This document shows, piece by piece, positions 53,463 to 63,091 of a DNA stretch of 64,000 nt (the stretch's first letter is position 1; each line of letters opens with the position of its first letter). Source of the DNA: Andreprevotia chitinilytica DSM 18519 (lineage in GTDB: Bacteria > Pseudomonadota > Gammaproteobacteria > Burkholderiales > Chitinibacteraceae); NCBI RefSeq assembly GCF_000711875.1, contig NZ_JONM01000005.1:124001-188000 (forward strand), written 5' to 3'. The notes below the pieces were generated by a model. It searched no databases, was not told where the DNA came from, and saw only the letters and a program-made list of their open reading frames with translations. The translations under genes and the position numbers were made by a program.

Positions 53463-54563
53463 TTGAAAAAGTACATCCTCGCAGCAACGATCGCTGCGGT
53501 GCCGGCAATGGCGCTGGCTGACGTGACGATCTACGGCAAGCTTGGCGCCGGTCTGAACTTCAACCACAGCTACAACAGCGTCGTTGATGCCAACGGCAAT
53601 CCGGTCAACAGCGTGAAGATCGGCGACTATGTCTCGCGCATCGGCTTCAAGGGCTCGGACAAGCTCGATAGCGGCGATACCGCGATCTGGCAAGTGGAAA
53701 ACCGTATCCACGTCGGCGGTAGCAACAGCAAGGATTTGTTCGGCACGCGTGACTCTTTCATTGGCCTGCAAGGGAATTGGGGCACGTTCCGCGCCGGCCA
53801 CCTCTCTGACTACGCCAACCTGGACATGGAATACATCGATCCGCTGTCCTACGGCGGCGACGTCGCCGGCCAGCTGTACTCGACCCGCATCGATCATCGT
53901 TTCAACAACGCCATCCGCTATGACAGCCCGGACTTCGGCGGCTTCACCTTCACCACCCTTTACAACGCGGATACCGCACGTGTTGCCGGCACAAACAGCC
54001 AGGCGATCAACGTGGGTCTGTCCTTCGAGCGCGCTGGTTATCTGGCCAAACTGAACTACGAGGCCTTTGGCGATGCATCGCAGCTGAATCAGGCAACCAA
54101 CGCAGGCACACTCAAGGACTGGTGGCGTTTTGAAGGCGGCTACATCAAGGATGAGCTGTACGTGGTGGGCGCATTCCAGCAAGCGAATGGCTACCTCGGC
54201 AAGGCCAGCGGCCAGTACGTGGATGGCCCAGGCACCGTTTACAACGTTGCCGCGCTGCAAGCGTTTGACCCGACCAGCAGCAAGATCGCGACCACCGATC
54301 AGGTTCGTGCCCAGGAAGCTGTCCTCACCGCCGGCTACAAGTTCGGCAAGGCCATGCCGTTTGTCGAACTCACCCGCGGCTTTGATCTGAAGGCCGCCGG
54401 CAAGACCGTGGATAACACCGGCTACAAGCAAGGCGTGCTGGGTGTGCAGTACACGCTGAGCAAGGCCACCACCGGCTTTGCATCGGCCGGTATCGTGAAG
54501 TGGGATGGTTCCGGCGTCGCCACCGAGAGATCGGTGAGCGTGGGTTTCAGCACCTCGTTCTGA
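53463..54563 (+). CDS. Gram-negative general porin (betaproteobacterial type)
   Basis: 366 aa from a TTG at 53463, preceded by GGGAG eight bases away. This start gives a textbook signal peptide (KKYILAATIAAVPAMALA) and a mature start DVTIYGKLGAGLN typical of Neisseria/Burkholderia trimeric porins. SRIGFKGSDKLDSGDTAIWQVE and GTRDSFIGLQGNWGTFRAGH are conserved barrel segments, and the protein ends in Phe as BamA substrates do. Use of TTG is unusual for a porin and would lower initiation. It is flanked by two copies of a shared palindrome and ends at a strong terminator. Confidence 0.92.
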   Translation: MKKYILAATIAAVPAMALADVTIYGKLGAGLNFNHSYNSVVDANGNPVNSVKIGDYVSRIGFKGSDKLDSGDTAIWQVENRIHVGGSNSKDLFGTRDSFIGLQGNWGTFRAGHLSDYANLDMEYIDPLSYGGDVAGQLYSTRIDHRFNNAIRYDSPDFGGFTFTTLYNADTARVAGTNSQAINVGLSFERAGYLAKLNYEAFGDASQLNQATNAGTLKDWWRFEGGYIKDELYVVGAFQQANGYLGKASGQYVDGPGTVYNVAALQAFDPTSSKIATTDQVRAQEAVLTAGYKFGKAMPFVELTRGFDLKAAGKTVDNTGYKQGVLGVQYTLSKATTGFASAGIVKWDGSGVATERSVSVGFSTSF

Positions 54564-54612
54564 TCCGGTGAAATGACCGGAACCTGATTCCGGTCCGATT
54601 CAACGGTGCCCG

Positions 54613-54650
54613 TGGATGGCCATTGCGAAATGGCCATCCATTATTTTGTC
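54613..54650 (+). terminator. Rho-independent terminator of the porin gene
   Basis: A perfect 12-bp stem (54613-54624 with 54629-54640) is followed by TTATTTTGT. A smaller GACCGGAA/TTCCGGTC hairpin precedes it at about 54575-54597. Confidence 0.82.
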
Positions 54651-55010
54651 CATCATCCGCGGGCATGGCCGTTGCCTGCTTGCCGGATGCCATCACGGTT
54701 TAGCTAGTGGCATGCATGGATTTGTATCGATACAACACGGCCGATCAATCAGCTATTGATAATATTTCCAATACTGTTTGGGCGGCTATTGCATGAATAT
54801 CCGGAAAAATTGCAAAAAAAGTTTACATACAGCGTATTCACACCGCTTTGGATTATTTCATCGCAAGCCGCGCCACGACAGGTCTGCAACGCAATTTACA
54901 TGCCCTATCCGCATGTGTTTTCTGCGTTACGCTTCATTGCGTTTTGCCGATAGCTGATTAGCCAAACGCCAAGTAACATTGAGACACGTGTCAACTAATT
55001 CATCCATACA
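54651..55010. other. Intergenic region before the LacI-family regulator
   Basis: Relatively AT-rich, with no supported gene. It contains the TTGTAT-N2-ATACAA palindrome and a run of A/T (about 54750-54860) likely to include the regulator's promoter. An ACACGTGT palindrome lies 20-30 bp before the regulator ATG, which lacks a clear ribosome site. Confidence 0.45.
54722..54735. promoter_or_regulatory. Palindrome TTGTAT-cg-ATACAA, candidate operator
   Basis: A perfect 14-bp palindrome sharing both arms and the following CAC with the site at 52999-53012. It lies 276 bp before the LacI-family regulator and just after the porin terminator. Confidence 0.5.
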
Positions 55011-56024
55011 ATGAACCTTCGCCAACTGGCCGCCCATCTGCAGTTATCCCCGACCACGGTCAGCCGTGCGCTGAATGGTTTCCCTGAGGTGAATCAGGAA
55101 ACCCGCGAACGTGTGGTCGAAACCGCAGTGCGGCTGGGGTATCGGCCCAATACCGTGGCGCGGCGGCTGGCAACGGGCAAGACCGATAGCATCGGCATCA
55201 TTTACCCGTTCGAGCCGACCGACCTGGGCGATCCGGTGTTTCTGGACATCATCGCCGGGGCGACTGAACGGTTGGGCGAGGCGGGCATGGATCTGGTGAT
55301 CGTCTCCGCTGCGGTCGAAAACGAGCTGGAAACTTATCACCGCGTGGTGTCGGGTGGCCGGGTCGACGGCCTGATCGTGGCGCGGACCCGTGTGCATGAT
55401 GCACGCCTGCAATATCTCGCCAGCAAGAACTTCCCCTTTGTGGCGCATGGCCGCAGCGAGCTGGCCGATCCCTACCCGTGGTTCGACTACGACAACGAAG
55501 CCGGCATGCGCCTTGCAGTCGATCAGCTGACCGGGGAAGGGCACCGTCGCATTGCGCTAGTGCATGCGCCGCTGGAAATGAACTTCGCCATGCAGCGCCG
55601 CTTGGGTTTCCTGGTCGGCCTGAACGCCGCCGGTGCGGATGCCCGGTCCGAGTACCTCGTCTGCGGTGGCCTGAGTCCGAAGGAGGGCGCTGTAGCAACC
55701 CAGGCGCTGCTGGCTTTGCCAGAGCCGCCGACGGCGATCGTGGTCGACAACAATGTCTCCGCACCGGGGGTCATGACCGCATTGCGCCAAGCCGGACTGG
55801 TGGCCGGGCGCGATATTTCGGTCATCGTCTTTGGTGGTCTACGCAGCCAGGAGACCGAGACCTCCGAAGTCAGCGCGGTCTTGCAGCCCGAACCACGCGA
55901 GGCTGGCCGCACCTTGGCCGAGCTGATGCTGGCGCGATTGAACGGCCGCCCGGCCGCTGAACTTTCCCGCCTCTGGAAGCCGGTATTCGTCGCCGGCACG
56001 ACCGATACGCCGCTGCCGGTCTGA
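55011..56024 (+). CDS. LacI-family transcriptional regulator (probable maltodextrin/alpha-glucoside regulator)
   Basis: 337 aa. An N-terminal helix-turn-helix (LRQLAAHLQLSPTTVSRALNGFPEVNQETRERV) with the LacI hinge (GYRPNTVARRLATGKT) is followed by a periplasmic-binding-protein-like effector domain. The position directly upstream of lamB, alpha-glucosidase and the maltose transporter suggests an AglR/MalI-like repressor. LacI proteins bind palindromes with a central CG, and three CAAAYCGGTTTG sites lie 582-702 bp after its stop. These are probably its operators. The effector is unknown. Confidence 0.9.
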   Translation: MNLRQLAAHLQLSPTTVSRALNGFPEVNQETRERVVETAVRLGYRPNTVARRLATGKTDSIGIIYPFEPTDLGDPVFLDIIAGATERLGEAGMDLVIVSAAVENELETYHRVVSGGRVDGLIVARTRVHDARLQYLASKNFPFVAHGRSELADPYPWFDYDNEAGMRLAVDQLTGEGHRRIALVHAPLEMNFAMQRRLGFLVGLNAAGADARSEYLVCGGLSPKEGAVATQALLALPEPPTAIVVDNNVSAPGVMTALRQAGLVAGRDISVIVFGGLRSQETETSEVSAVLQPEPREAGRTLAELMLARLNGRPAAELSRLWKPVFVAGTTDTPLPV

Positions 56025-56224
56025 TCTTTCCCCTGCGTTTTTCTTTGCGTGTTCTAAGCGTTTTTCCCGGTTCTTGAGGACATGCGTAGTCCTTGTCTCT
56101 GCGCAGATACGGCGCAATGCCCTTTCGCGTGCGAATCCATCACTGAGCGAATTAAAAATTCGCACGTAGAGATTCGCCCAGCTATAGGGATTGCGCCCTA
56201 CGAGCTACCAAGGACGGCGTTCTT

Positions 56225-56272
56225 TTCCCCACCCTCTCCCTAACCCTCTCCCACAAGTGGGCGAGGGGACAG
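56225..56272. repeat. Dispersed repeat R2, copy a (short)
   Basis: cccaccctctccctaaccctctcccac followed by aagtgggcgagggga, the two halves being complementary. It matches parts of the longer copies at 58127-58264 and 61346-61488. The ccctctccctaaccctctccc motif is a common proteobacterial intergenic repeat. Confidence 0.8.
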
Positions 56273-56339
56273 ATCACCGTAATGCGTTGCTCATCGTACA
56301 AAAGCTGCCCCGCTATTTGTAACCACACGGGTTGCACTG

Positions 56340-56560
56340 CGCGCTTTTCCCCCCTTTCGCTAAGCGCCGAGGGAGTGTCGCGAGACCTTAGGCTCGCGAC
56401 CGACCGAGGGTAGTCCGGAGGACCGTAAGGCGCAGGGTCGCCTTTGGAGTGGAGAGGGCTTTGGCGAGACAAAGTCCTTTCCCCGGCCGCGGGACGGATT
56501 CCCGCTGTAAAGCTTTTGGCCGCGCCGTAGGCGCATCACTGATGGGTTAAAAGCCATGCC
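56340..56560. repeat. Hairpin-rich repetitive segment with spurious reading frames
   Basis: Contains GTCGCGAG/CTCGCGAC (56377-56384 with 56393-56400) and GTCC-gga-GGAC hairpins. Both strands have short open frames rich in Arg/Ser/Pro without ribosome sites. I recognise this type of sequence as a recurrent intergenic repeat often mis-annotated as small proteins; the copy number in this genome is unknown. Confidence 0.55.
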
Positions 56561-56605
56561 CACTCCCCTTGCTAAACACATGCTCCACTCTGGTGCAACA
56601 AATTT

Positions 56606-56617
56606 CAAACCGGTTTG
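56606..56617. promoter_or_regulatory. LacI-type operator 1 (CAAACCGGTTTG)
   Basis: A perfect 12-bp palindrome with central CG, typical of LacI/GalR operators. It lies 89 bp upstream of operator 2 (centre to centre), a spacing suited to DNA looping. Confidence 0.7.
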
Positions 56618-56694
56618 GTTTCGGTGCAACATAAGGGTTACTGTGTAGTGTAAATATTTCCGTTACGGAATTAATATCAGCCCCGTCCGAACTT

Positions 56695-56706
56695 CAAACC
56701 GGTTTG
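56695..56706. promoter_or_regulatory. LacI-type operator 2 (CAAACCGGTTTG)
   Basis: Identical to operator 1. It lies 134 bp before the lamB start and 20 bp (about two helical turns) from operator 3. Confidence 0.75.
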
Positions 56707-56714
56707 AAAATAAC

Positions 56715-56726
56715 CAAATCGGTTTG
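56715..56726. promoter_or_regulatory. LacI-type operator 3 (CAAATCGGTTTG)
   Basis: One mismatch from operators 1 and 2, with the central CG kept. On the same helical face as operator 2, so two dimers could bind together near the presumed lamB promoter. Confidence 0.7.
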
Positions 56727-56839
56727 AGTTTGCGGAAAAGATGACATGAGTATCGGAATTTCGTAGTCCACTACGAACCTGTTATGTCATTCACTACAAC
56801 ACAGACGAGCGGCCCGCATCAGGGCCCAGGAGTGGATAG

Positions 56840-58111
<1,272 letters not shown>

Positions 58112-58126
58112 ATCGGGTTGCCTAAG

Positions 58127-58264
58127 CTCCCCTCTCACACTTGTGGGAGAGGGGCTGGGGGAGAGGGTCGTGCCACGGGCAATGTCCTTTTTAGCACCCT
58201 CTCCCTAACCCTCTCCCACTTTCCCTGAACAAGGCTAAAAGCCTTGCACGGGATGGGAGAGGGA
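58127..58264. repeat. Dispersed repeat R2, copy b, between lamB and the alpha-glucosidase gene
   Basis: Two complementary halves rich in ccctctccc/gggagaggg, including the internal aaggctaaaagccttgcac hairpin also seen in copy c. It fills most of the 235-bp gap and could fold into a long stem downstream of the lamB message. Confidence 0.85.
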
Positions 58265-58346
58265 ACAACTCACCAACAGCATTACGGCTTCGACTGGCCT
58301 TTTGTCGATACACAAAAACAATTCAACCAAAGAAGAGACTGAAGTA

Positions 58347-59972
58347 ATGAACCAACCATGGTGGCGCGGTGGGGTGATCTACCAGATTTACCCGCGCAGT
58401 TTTGCTGACAGCAACGGTGACGGCGTGGGCGACCTGCCCGGCATTATCGAAAAGCTACCGTATGTTGCAAGTCTGGGTGTCGATGCCATCTGGATTGCGC
58501 CGTTCTTCAAATCGCCGATGCGTGATTTTGGCTATGACGTGTCCGATTACCGTAAGGTCGATCCGCTGTTCGGCACCCTGGCCGATTTCGACCGCTTGAT
58601 TGCCACCGCGCACACGCTCGGGCTCAAGGTCATCATCGATCAGGTGCTTTCGCATACCTCCGATGAGCACGCCTGGTTCAAGGAAAGCCGGCAGAGCGAC
58701 ACCAATCCGAAAGCCGATTGGTATGTCTGGGCCGACCCGCGCGCTGATGGCACGCCGCCCAATAACTGGCTGTCGATCTTTGGCGGTTCATCCTGGCAAT
58801 GGGATACCCGCCGCAATCAGTACTACCTGCATAACTTCCTCACCAGCCAACCCGATCTGAACTTCCACAGTCTGGAAGTGCAAGAAGCCGTGCTCGCCGA
58901 CATCCGGTTCTGGCTTGAGCGCGGCGTGGATGGCTTCCGTTTCGATGCCTGCAATTTCCATTTTCATGACACTCAGCTGCGCAATAACCCGCCGGCTGAG
59001 GTGCGCGATACCAAGACCGTCAGCGCCGACAATCCCTACGGCTACCAGACGCATCGCTACGACAAATCACAGCCGCAGAACATTGCCTTCCTGAAGCGGA
59101 TTCGTTCGCTGCTGGATCGTTACGGCGCGATGAGCGTCGGCGAAGTAGGGGACGTCAACAGCCTGCCGTTGATGGCCGCTTATACCGCCAATAACGACAA
59201 ACTCAACATGGCGTACAGCTTCGATCTGCTGACGCCGGAATTCTCCGCCGACTATATCCGCCGCCAGGTCGAAGAGTTTGAAACTGCCATTCAAACCGGC
59301 TTGGGTTGGGGCTGCTGGACCAGTGGCAATCACGACTCGGTGCGCGTGCAAACCCGTTGGGGCCACAACACCCCCAATCCGCTGTTCCCGAAAACCATCC
59401 TGGCGATGCTGCTCAGCCTACGCGGTTCGGTCTGCCTGTATCAGGGCGAAGAACTGGGCCTGCCGGAAGCGGAACTCACGTTCGAGCAGCTGCAAGATCC
59501 GTACGGCATCACCATGTGGCCGGAATTCAAGGGCCGCGACGGTTGCCGCACGCCGATGCCGTGGCAGCACGCTGCGCCGCAAGCCGGCTTCAGCGCTGGC
59601 GAGCCGTGGCTGCCGCTACCGGCCGAGCACATCGCTCGCTCGGTCGACGTGCAAGAACACGAAGCCGGCTCCACGCTCAAGTTCTACCGCCAATTCATCG
59701 GTTGGCGGCGCAAGCAGGATGCGTTGATCTCGGGCGATATCCGTTTTCTGCGTGCGCCGGAGTCGGTGCTGGCATTTACCCGCAGCAACGAAAGTGGTTC
59801 GACCTTGGGCCGCTTGGTCTGCGTATTCAACCTGGCCGATACCCCGGCCGAATTCACCCTGCCGTTTGCGGCAACCGAACTGGACGGCCACGGCCTGACA
59901 GGTACGGCGCGTGACGGCAAGTCATTGAAGTTGCAAGGCTTTGGCGGCTGGTTCGGCTGCGTCAAGGAATGA
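58347..59972 (+). CDS. GH13 alpha-glucosidase (AglA-like)
   Basis: 541 aa from the ATG at 58347. The WWRGGVIYQIYPRSF start is that of oligo-1,6-/alpha-glucosidases. The four GH13 regions are present: I, DQVLSHTSDEH; II, GVDGFRFDACNF (nucleophile Asp); III, MSVGEVGDV (acid/base Glu); IV, TSGNHDSVR (transition-state Asp). Region I has Ser where most GH13 enzymes have Asn (DxxxNH), a variant I associate with the AglA-type alpha-glucosidases. There is no signal peptide, so it hydrolyses imported maltose or maltodextrin in the cytosol. The 215-bp gap to malK carries repeat R1c. Confidence 0.93.
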   Translation: MNQPWWRGGVIYQIYPRSFADSNGDGVGDLPGIIEKLPYVASLGVDAIWIAPFFKSPMRDFGYDVSDYRKVDPLFGTLADFDRLIATAHTLGLKVIIDQVLSHTSDEHAWFKESRQSDTNPKADWYVWADPRADGTPPNNWLSIFGGSSWQWDTRRNQYYLHNFLTSQPDLNFHSLEVQEAVLADIRFWLERGVDGFRFDACNFHFHDTQLRNNPPAEVRDTKTVSADNPYGYQTHRYDKSQPQNIAFLKRIRSLLDRYGAMSVGEVGDVNSLPLMAAYTANNDKLNMAYSFDLLTPEFSADYIRRQVEEFETAIQTGLGWGCWTSGNHDSVRVQTRWGHNTPNPLFPKTILAMLLSLRGSVCLYQGEELGLPEAELTFEQLQDPYGITMWPEFKGRDGCRTPMPWQHAAPQAGFSAGEPWLPLPAEHIARSVDVQEHEAGSTLKFYRQFIGWRRKQDALISGDIRFLRAPESVLAFTRSNESGSTLGRLVCVFNLADTPAEFTLPFAATELDGHGLTGTARDGKSLKLQGFGGWFGCVKE

Positions 59973-59982
59973 CAAGGAATAT

Positions 59983-60172
59983 GAACCTCTTCAAGGTCTT
60001 TATGAGGCATGGCTTGGCAGTCATCCCCCCTTTTTGAAGGGGGGCCAGGGGGGATTTCTGCGGCATTTCAAATTGCCACTGAGTCGAAATCCCCCTCGAT
60101 CCCCCTTCGAGAAGGGGGAGGTAAAACCCTGCAGCGCTTCAAGTAGCTGCATGTGAGACGTTGAACAGGTTC
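59983..60172 (+). repeat. Dispersed repeat R1, copy c (short form), between alpha-glucosidase gene and malK
   Basis: Terminal inverted repeats GAACCTCTTCAAGGTC (59983-59998) and GACGTTGAACAGGTTC (60157-60172) bound mirrored ccccc/ggggg arms. It lacks the 34-bp insert of copies a and b. The right end lies directly before the AAGAGGAAACC ribosome site of malK. Confidence 0.87.
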
Positions 60173-60187
60173 TAAGAGGAAACCATC

Positions 60188-61291
60188 ATGGCCGCAGTCA
60201 ACCTACGCAATGTGCAGAAACGGTTCGGTGACGTCACCACCCTGCACGGCATCGATCTGGACATCGCAGAAGGCGAATTCGTGGTCTTCGTCGGTCCGTC
60301 TGGCTGCGGCAAATCCACGCTGCTGCGCACCATCGCCGGGCTGGAGGACATCACCGATGGCGAGCTGAAGATCGACGGCATCCGGGTGAACGAGCTGCCG
60401 CCGGTCAAACGGGGCATCTCGATGGTGTTCCAGAGCTACGCGCTGTATCCGCACATGTCTGTATTCGACAACATGGCGTTCGGCCTCAAGCTGGCGGGCA
60501 TGAACAAGGTCGAATACACGCCGCATGTGATGCGCGTGGCCAAGGTATTGCAGATCGAACACCTGCTGGAGCGCAAGCCGGCGGCGTTGTCCGGTGGTCA
60601 GCGCCAGCGCGTCGCCATCGGTCGCGCCATCGTGCAAAAGCCCAAAGTCTTCCTGTTCGACGAACCGCTCTCCAACCTCGATGCCGCGCTGCGCGTGCAA
60701 ATGCGGATCGAGATCGCCCGCCTGCATCGCGAACTGGGCGCCACGATGATTTACGTGACGCACGATCAGGTTGAAGCCATGACGCTGGCCGACCGCATCG
60801 TCGTACTGCGGGCCGGTCGGATCGAGCAAGTCGGCTCGCCGATCGAGCTCTATCACGAGCCCGCCAACCTGTTCGTCGCCGGCTTTCTCGGTTCGCCATC
60901 GATGAACTGTGTGCAGGGCAAGGTTGCGGCCATCGAGAGCATCGGCGTCGAAATCGAGTTGCCGGGCAAGCAGAAAGTACGCGTTGCCGTTGACGGGAAG
61001 GGCGCCAAGGTGGGCGATCAAGTCACGCTGGGTGTGCGTCCGGAACATCTGCATCTGGTGCAAGAGGGCAACGCGATCGCCGCGACTGCGCTGGCGCTGG
61101 AGCATCTGGGCGATGCATCGGTGCTGTATCTGCAAGCGCCGGGTTCGGATGAAACACTGTCGGCCCGCCTGCCGGCGCTGACGCGTATTGCCGATGGGCA
61201 GAAGTGTTTGCTCGGCTTCAAGCCGGAGCATGGTTATTTATTCCGGGCGGATGGCAGTGCGTTCCGCCGATTGAATCCCTTGGCCGAATAG
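60188..61291 (+). CDS. malK: Maltose/oligosaccharide ABC transporter ATPase MalK
   Basis: 367 aa. Walker A GPSGCGKST (residues 36-44), Q-loop VFQSYALYPHMSV, signature LSGGQRQRVAIGRAI, Walker B VFLFDEPLSNLD and the switch His in YVTHDQVEAMT are all intact. A TOBE regulatory domain follows from about 240 (VTLGVRPEHLHLV). It is the motor subunit of the MalEFGK2 importer; the length and TOBE region are those of the MalK/UgpC group. It may also serve other sugar importers. The gap to malE holds the R2c inverted-repeat block. Confidence 0.95.
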   Translation: MAAVNLRNVQKRFGDVTTLHGIDLDIAEGEFVVFVGPSGCGKSTLLRTIAGLEDITDGELKIDGIRVNELPPVKRGISMVFQSYALYPHMSVFDNMAFGLKLAGMNKVEYTPHVMRVAKVLQIEHLLERKPAALSGGQRQRVAIGRAIVQKPKVFLFDEPLSNLDAALRVQMRIEIARLHRELGATMIYVTHDQVEAMTLADRIVVLRAGRIEQVGSPIELYHEPANLFVAGFLGSPSMNCVQGKVAAIESIGVEIELPGKQKVRVAVDGKGAKVGDQVTLGVRPEHLHLVQEGNAIAATALALEHLGDASVLYLQAPGSDETLSARLPALTRIADGQKCLLGFKPEHGYLFRADGSAFRRLNPLAE

Positions 61292-61325
61292 GGGGGACTG
61301 ACGGAATCATTTGCCAAGTGGTAAC

Positions 61326-61502
61326 GCGGTTCACTTCAGGAAGTTGTCCCCTCGCCCACTTAGTGGGAGAGGGTTAGGGAGAGGGTGCTTGCAAAGGTCG
61401 ATGTATTTTGCACGACCCTCACCCCCGGCCCCTCTCCCACCAATAGCTGAGCAAGGCGAAAGCCTTGCACGCGAGGGCGAGGGGAGCACTTAAGTGAACC
61501 GC
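61326..61502. repeat. Dispersed repeat R2, copy c, enclosed by perfect 11-bp inverted repeats, between malK and malE
   Basis: The R2 core (61346-61488) with agcaaggcgaaagccttgcac is bracketed by GCGGTTCACTT (61326-61336) and its exact complement AAGTGAACCGC (61492-61502). The whole 177-bp block could fold into one long stem. Together with the palindrome at 61555 it occupies the 313-bp malK-malE gap. Confidence 0.85.
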
Positions 61503-61554
61503 ATTGCCGCCAAGCCAGATTCCGTCAGCCACCCCAAAGTGGTCGGGTCCACAG

Positions 61555-61574
61555 GTGCCTGTTCGAACAGGCAC
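61555..61574 (+). promoter_or_regulatory. 20-bp perfect palindrome in the malE leader
   Basis: GTGCCTGT-TCGA-ACAGGCAC, 31 bp before the malE ATG. As RNA it forms an eight-bp stem with a UCGA loop just ahead of the AGAGAGGAG ribosome site; as DNA it could be an operator. It differs from the CAAACCGGTTTG sites. Confidence 0.6.
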
Positions 61575-61604
61575 AAACACACGCAAGAGAGAGGAGTTGA
61601 AAAG

Positions 61605-62813
61605 ATGAACGTTTCGCGCCGCCGTTTAGGGCAATTCGTGTTGTCGTCGCTCACCGTCGCAGTGGCCGCCGGCCTCTGTGCGCCTGCTGCCTTTGCCGCC
61701 GAGCCGGGCAAGCTGCTGATCTGGATCAATGGTGACAAGGGTTACAAGGGTCTGGCCAAGGTGGGTGAGGAATTCACCAAAGCCACAGGCGTGCAAGTCA
61801 TCGTCGAGCGCCCGGAAGATGCCGCTGCCAAGTTCCAGCAAGCTGCTGCTGCCGGCAAGGGCCCGGATATCTGGATCTGGGCGCATGACCGCCTGGGCGA
61901 ATGGAAGACCGCCGGCCTGCTGTCGCCGGTGACCCCAAGCCCGAAGGTCAAGGGTGAGATCGACGATCTGGGCTGGAAGGCCTTCACCTCCGGTGGCAAG
62001 GTCTGGGGCTATCCGATCGCCATCGAATCCGTCGCACTGGTTTACAACAAGGACTTGGTACCGACCCCGCCGAAGTCATTCGATGACGTGATCGCGCTGG
62101 ACAAGAAACTCTCCGCGTCCGGCAAGAAAGCCATCCTGTGGGACTTCACCAACACCTACTTTACCTGGCCGCTCCTGGCTGCAAACGGGGGCTATCCGTT
62201 CAAGCAACGGCCTGATGGCACGTACGACGCCGGCAACACCGGCGTGAACAACAAGGGTGCGGTGGCGGGCGTCGATACGCTGATGAAGCTGATCAATGGC
62301 GGCGTGATGCCCAAGAGCGCGTCGTATTCCGATATGGAAGCCGGCGTGAACCAAGGCAAGGTCGCCATGATGATCACCGGCCCGTGGGCATGGGAAAACC
62401 TGAAGAAGAGCAAGATCAACTTCGGCGTGGCCCCGATTCCTGCCGTCAATGGCAAGCCGGGCGCGCCGTTCGTGGGCGTGATGGGCGCGATGATCAACCA
62501 GGCGAGCCCGAACAAGGAACTCGCGGTGGAGTTCATCGAGAACCACATGCTGGCGCTCAAGGGCCTGAAGACCATCAACGACGACGTGCCGCTTGGCGTG
62601 CCGGCCAACAAGGCGTTCTTCAACGAGCTGAAGGCTGATCCGAACATCCAGGCCACCATGGCCAGCGCCAAGAACGGCGCGCCGATGCCGAACAACCCGG
62701 AAATGGGCAAGTTCTGGTCGACCATGGCTTCCACGCTGCAAAGCGTGACCCAAGGCCGTCAGACCGTGAAGGCTGGGCTGGATGCTGCGGCTGAGCGGAT
62801 TACTGCGAAGTAG
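61605..62813 (+). CDS. malE: Maltose/maltodextrin-binding periplasmic protein MalE
   Basis: 402 aa from the ATG at 61605 (GAGAGGAG about ten bases before); the longer frame runs through the upstream palindrome. The signal peptide starts [15 protein letters not shown] with a twin-arginine-like RRR and ends FAAE. The mature start [27 protein letters not shown] is the MalE signature, with [13 protein letters not shown] and [17 protein letters not shown] further on. It binds maltodextrins and delivers them to MalFGK2. The gap to malF holds repeat R1d. Confidence 0.96.
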   Translation: MNVSRRRLGQFVLSSLTVAVAAGLCAPAAFAAEPGKLLIWINGDKGYKGLAKVGEEFTKATGVQVIVERPEDAAAKFQQAAAAGKGPDIWIWAHDRLGEWKTAGLLSPVTPSPKVKGEIDDLGWKAFTSGGKVWGYPIAIESVALVYNKDLVPTPPKSFDDVIALDKKLSASGKKAILWDFTNTYFTWPLLAANGGYPFKQRPDGTYDAGNTGVNNKGAVAGVDTLMKLINGGVMPKSASYSDMEAGVNQGKVAMMITGPWAWENLKKSKINFGVAPIPAVNGKPGAPFVGVMGAMINQASPNKELAVEFIENHMLALKGLKTINDDVPLGVPANKAFFNELKADPNIQATMASAKNGAPMPNNPEMGKFWSTMASTLQSVTQGRQTVKAGLDAAAERITAK

Positions 62814-62815
62814 AC

Positions 62816-62958
62816 GGCTGTTCGTGCCTCTGTTCCCCCCTTTTTGAAGGGGGGCTAGGGGGGATTTCGACGCCATATCAAGTTTTCACCGATGCCGAAA
62901 TCCCCCTCAATCCCCCTTCAAAAAGGGGGAGGCGAAAACCAGAAGCGCTTTGAACACG
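62816..62958 (+). repeat. Dispersed repeat R1, copy d (short form), between malE and malF
   Basis: Core mirrored arms ccccccttttt-gaaggggggc and the matching complement are intact, with degraded ends (ggctgttcgtg at left, gctttgaacacgc at right). It begins within a few bases of the malE stop and lies where E. coli also has a REP element, between malE and malF. Confidence 0.83.
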
Positions 62959-63091
62959 CAGCACCGCAAGACTTTAAGCAAGCTCCAAGCGCAGGCGCTT
63001 GAAGTAACGATTGAAATGATCAGCAGTCACCAGAAGCAGGGCGCCAAACCCGCCCGGCTTCCGGGTTGTATCCCTAGCTGGAGGATGAGTC

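Larger units (their letters stand above)
56025..56839. other. Long regulatory/repeat-filled region upstream of lamB
   Basis: 815 bp without a supported gene. From left to right: a GTGCGAAT/ATTCGCAC inverted repeat (about 56129-56165), repeat R2a, a hairpin-rich repetitive segment (56340-56560), three LacI-type operators (56606-56726) and a CGTAG-tccac-CTACG-like inverted repeat near 56764. AGGAG sits seven bases before the lamB ATG. I could not fix the lamB promoter. Confidence 0.6.

Noticed and set aside
56360-56632. 90-codon minus-strand open frame upstream of lamB
   Set aside because: It lies in a hairpin-rich repeat, has skewed Arg/Ser/Pro composition and overlaps the operator region; it looks like a non-coding repeat.
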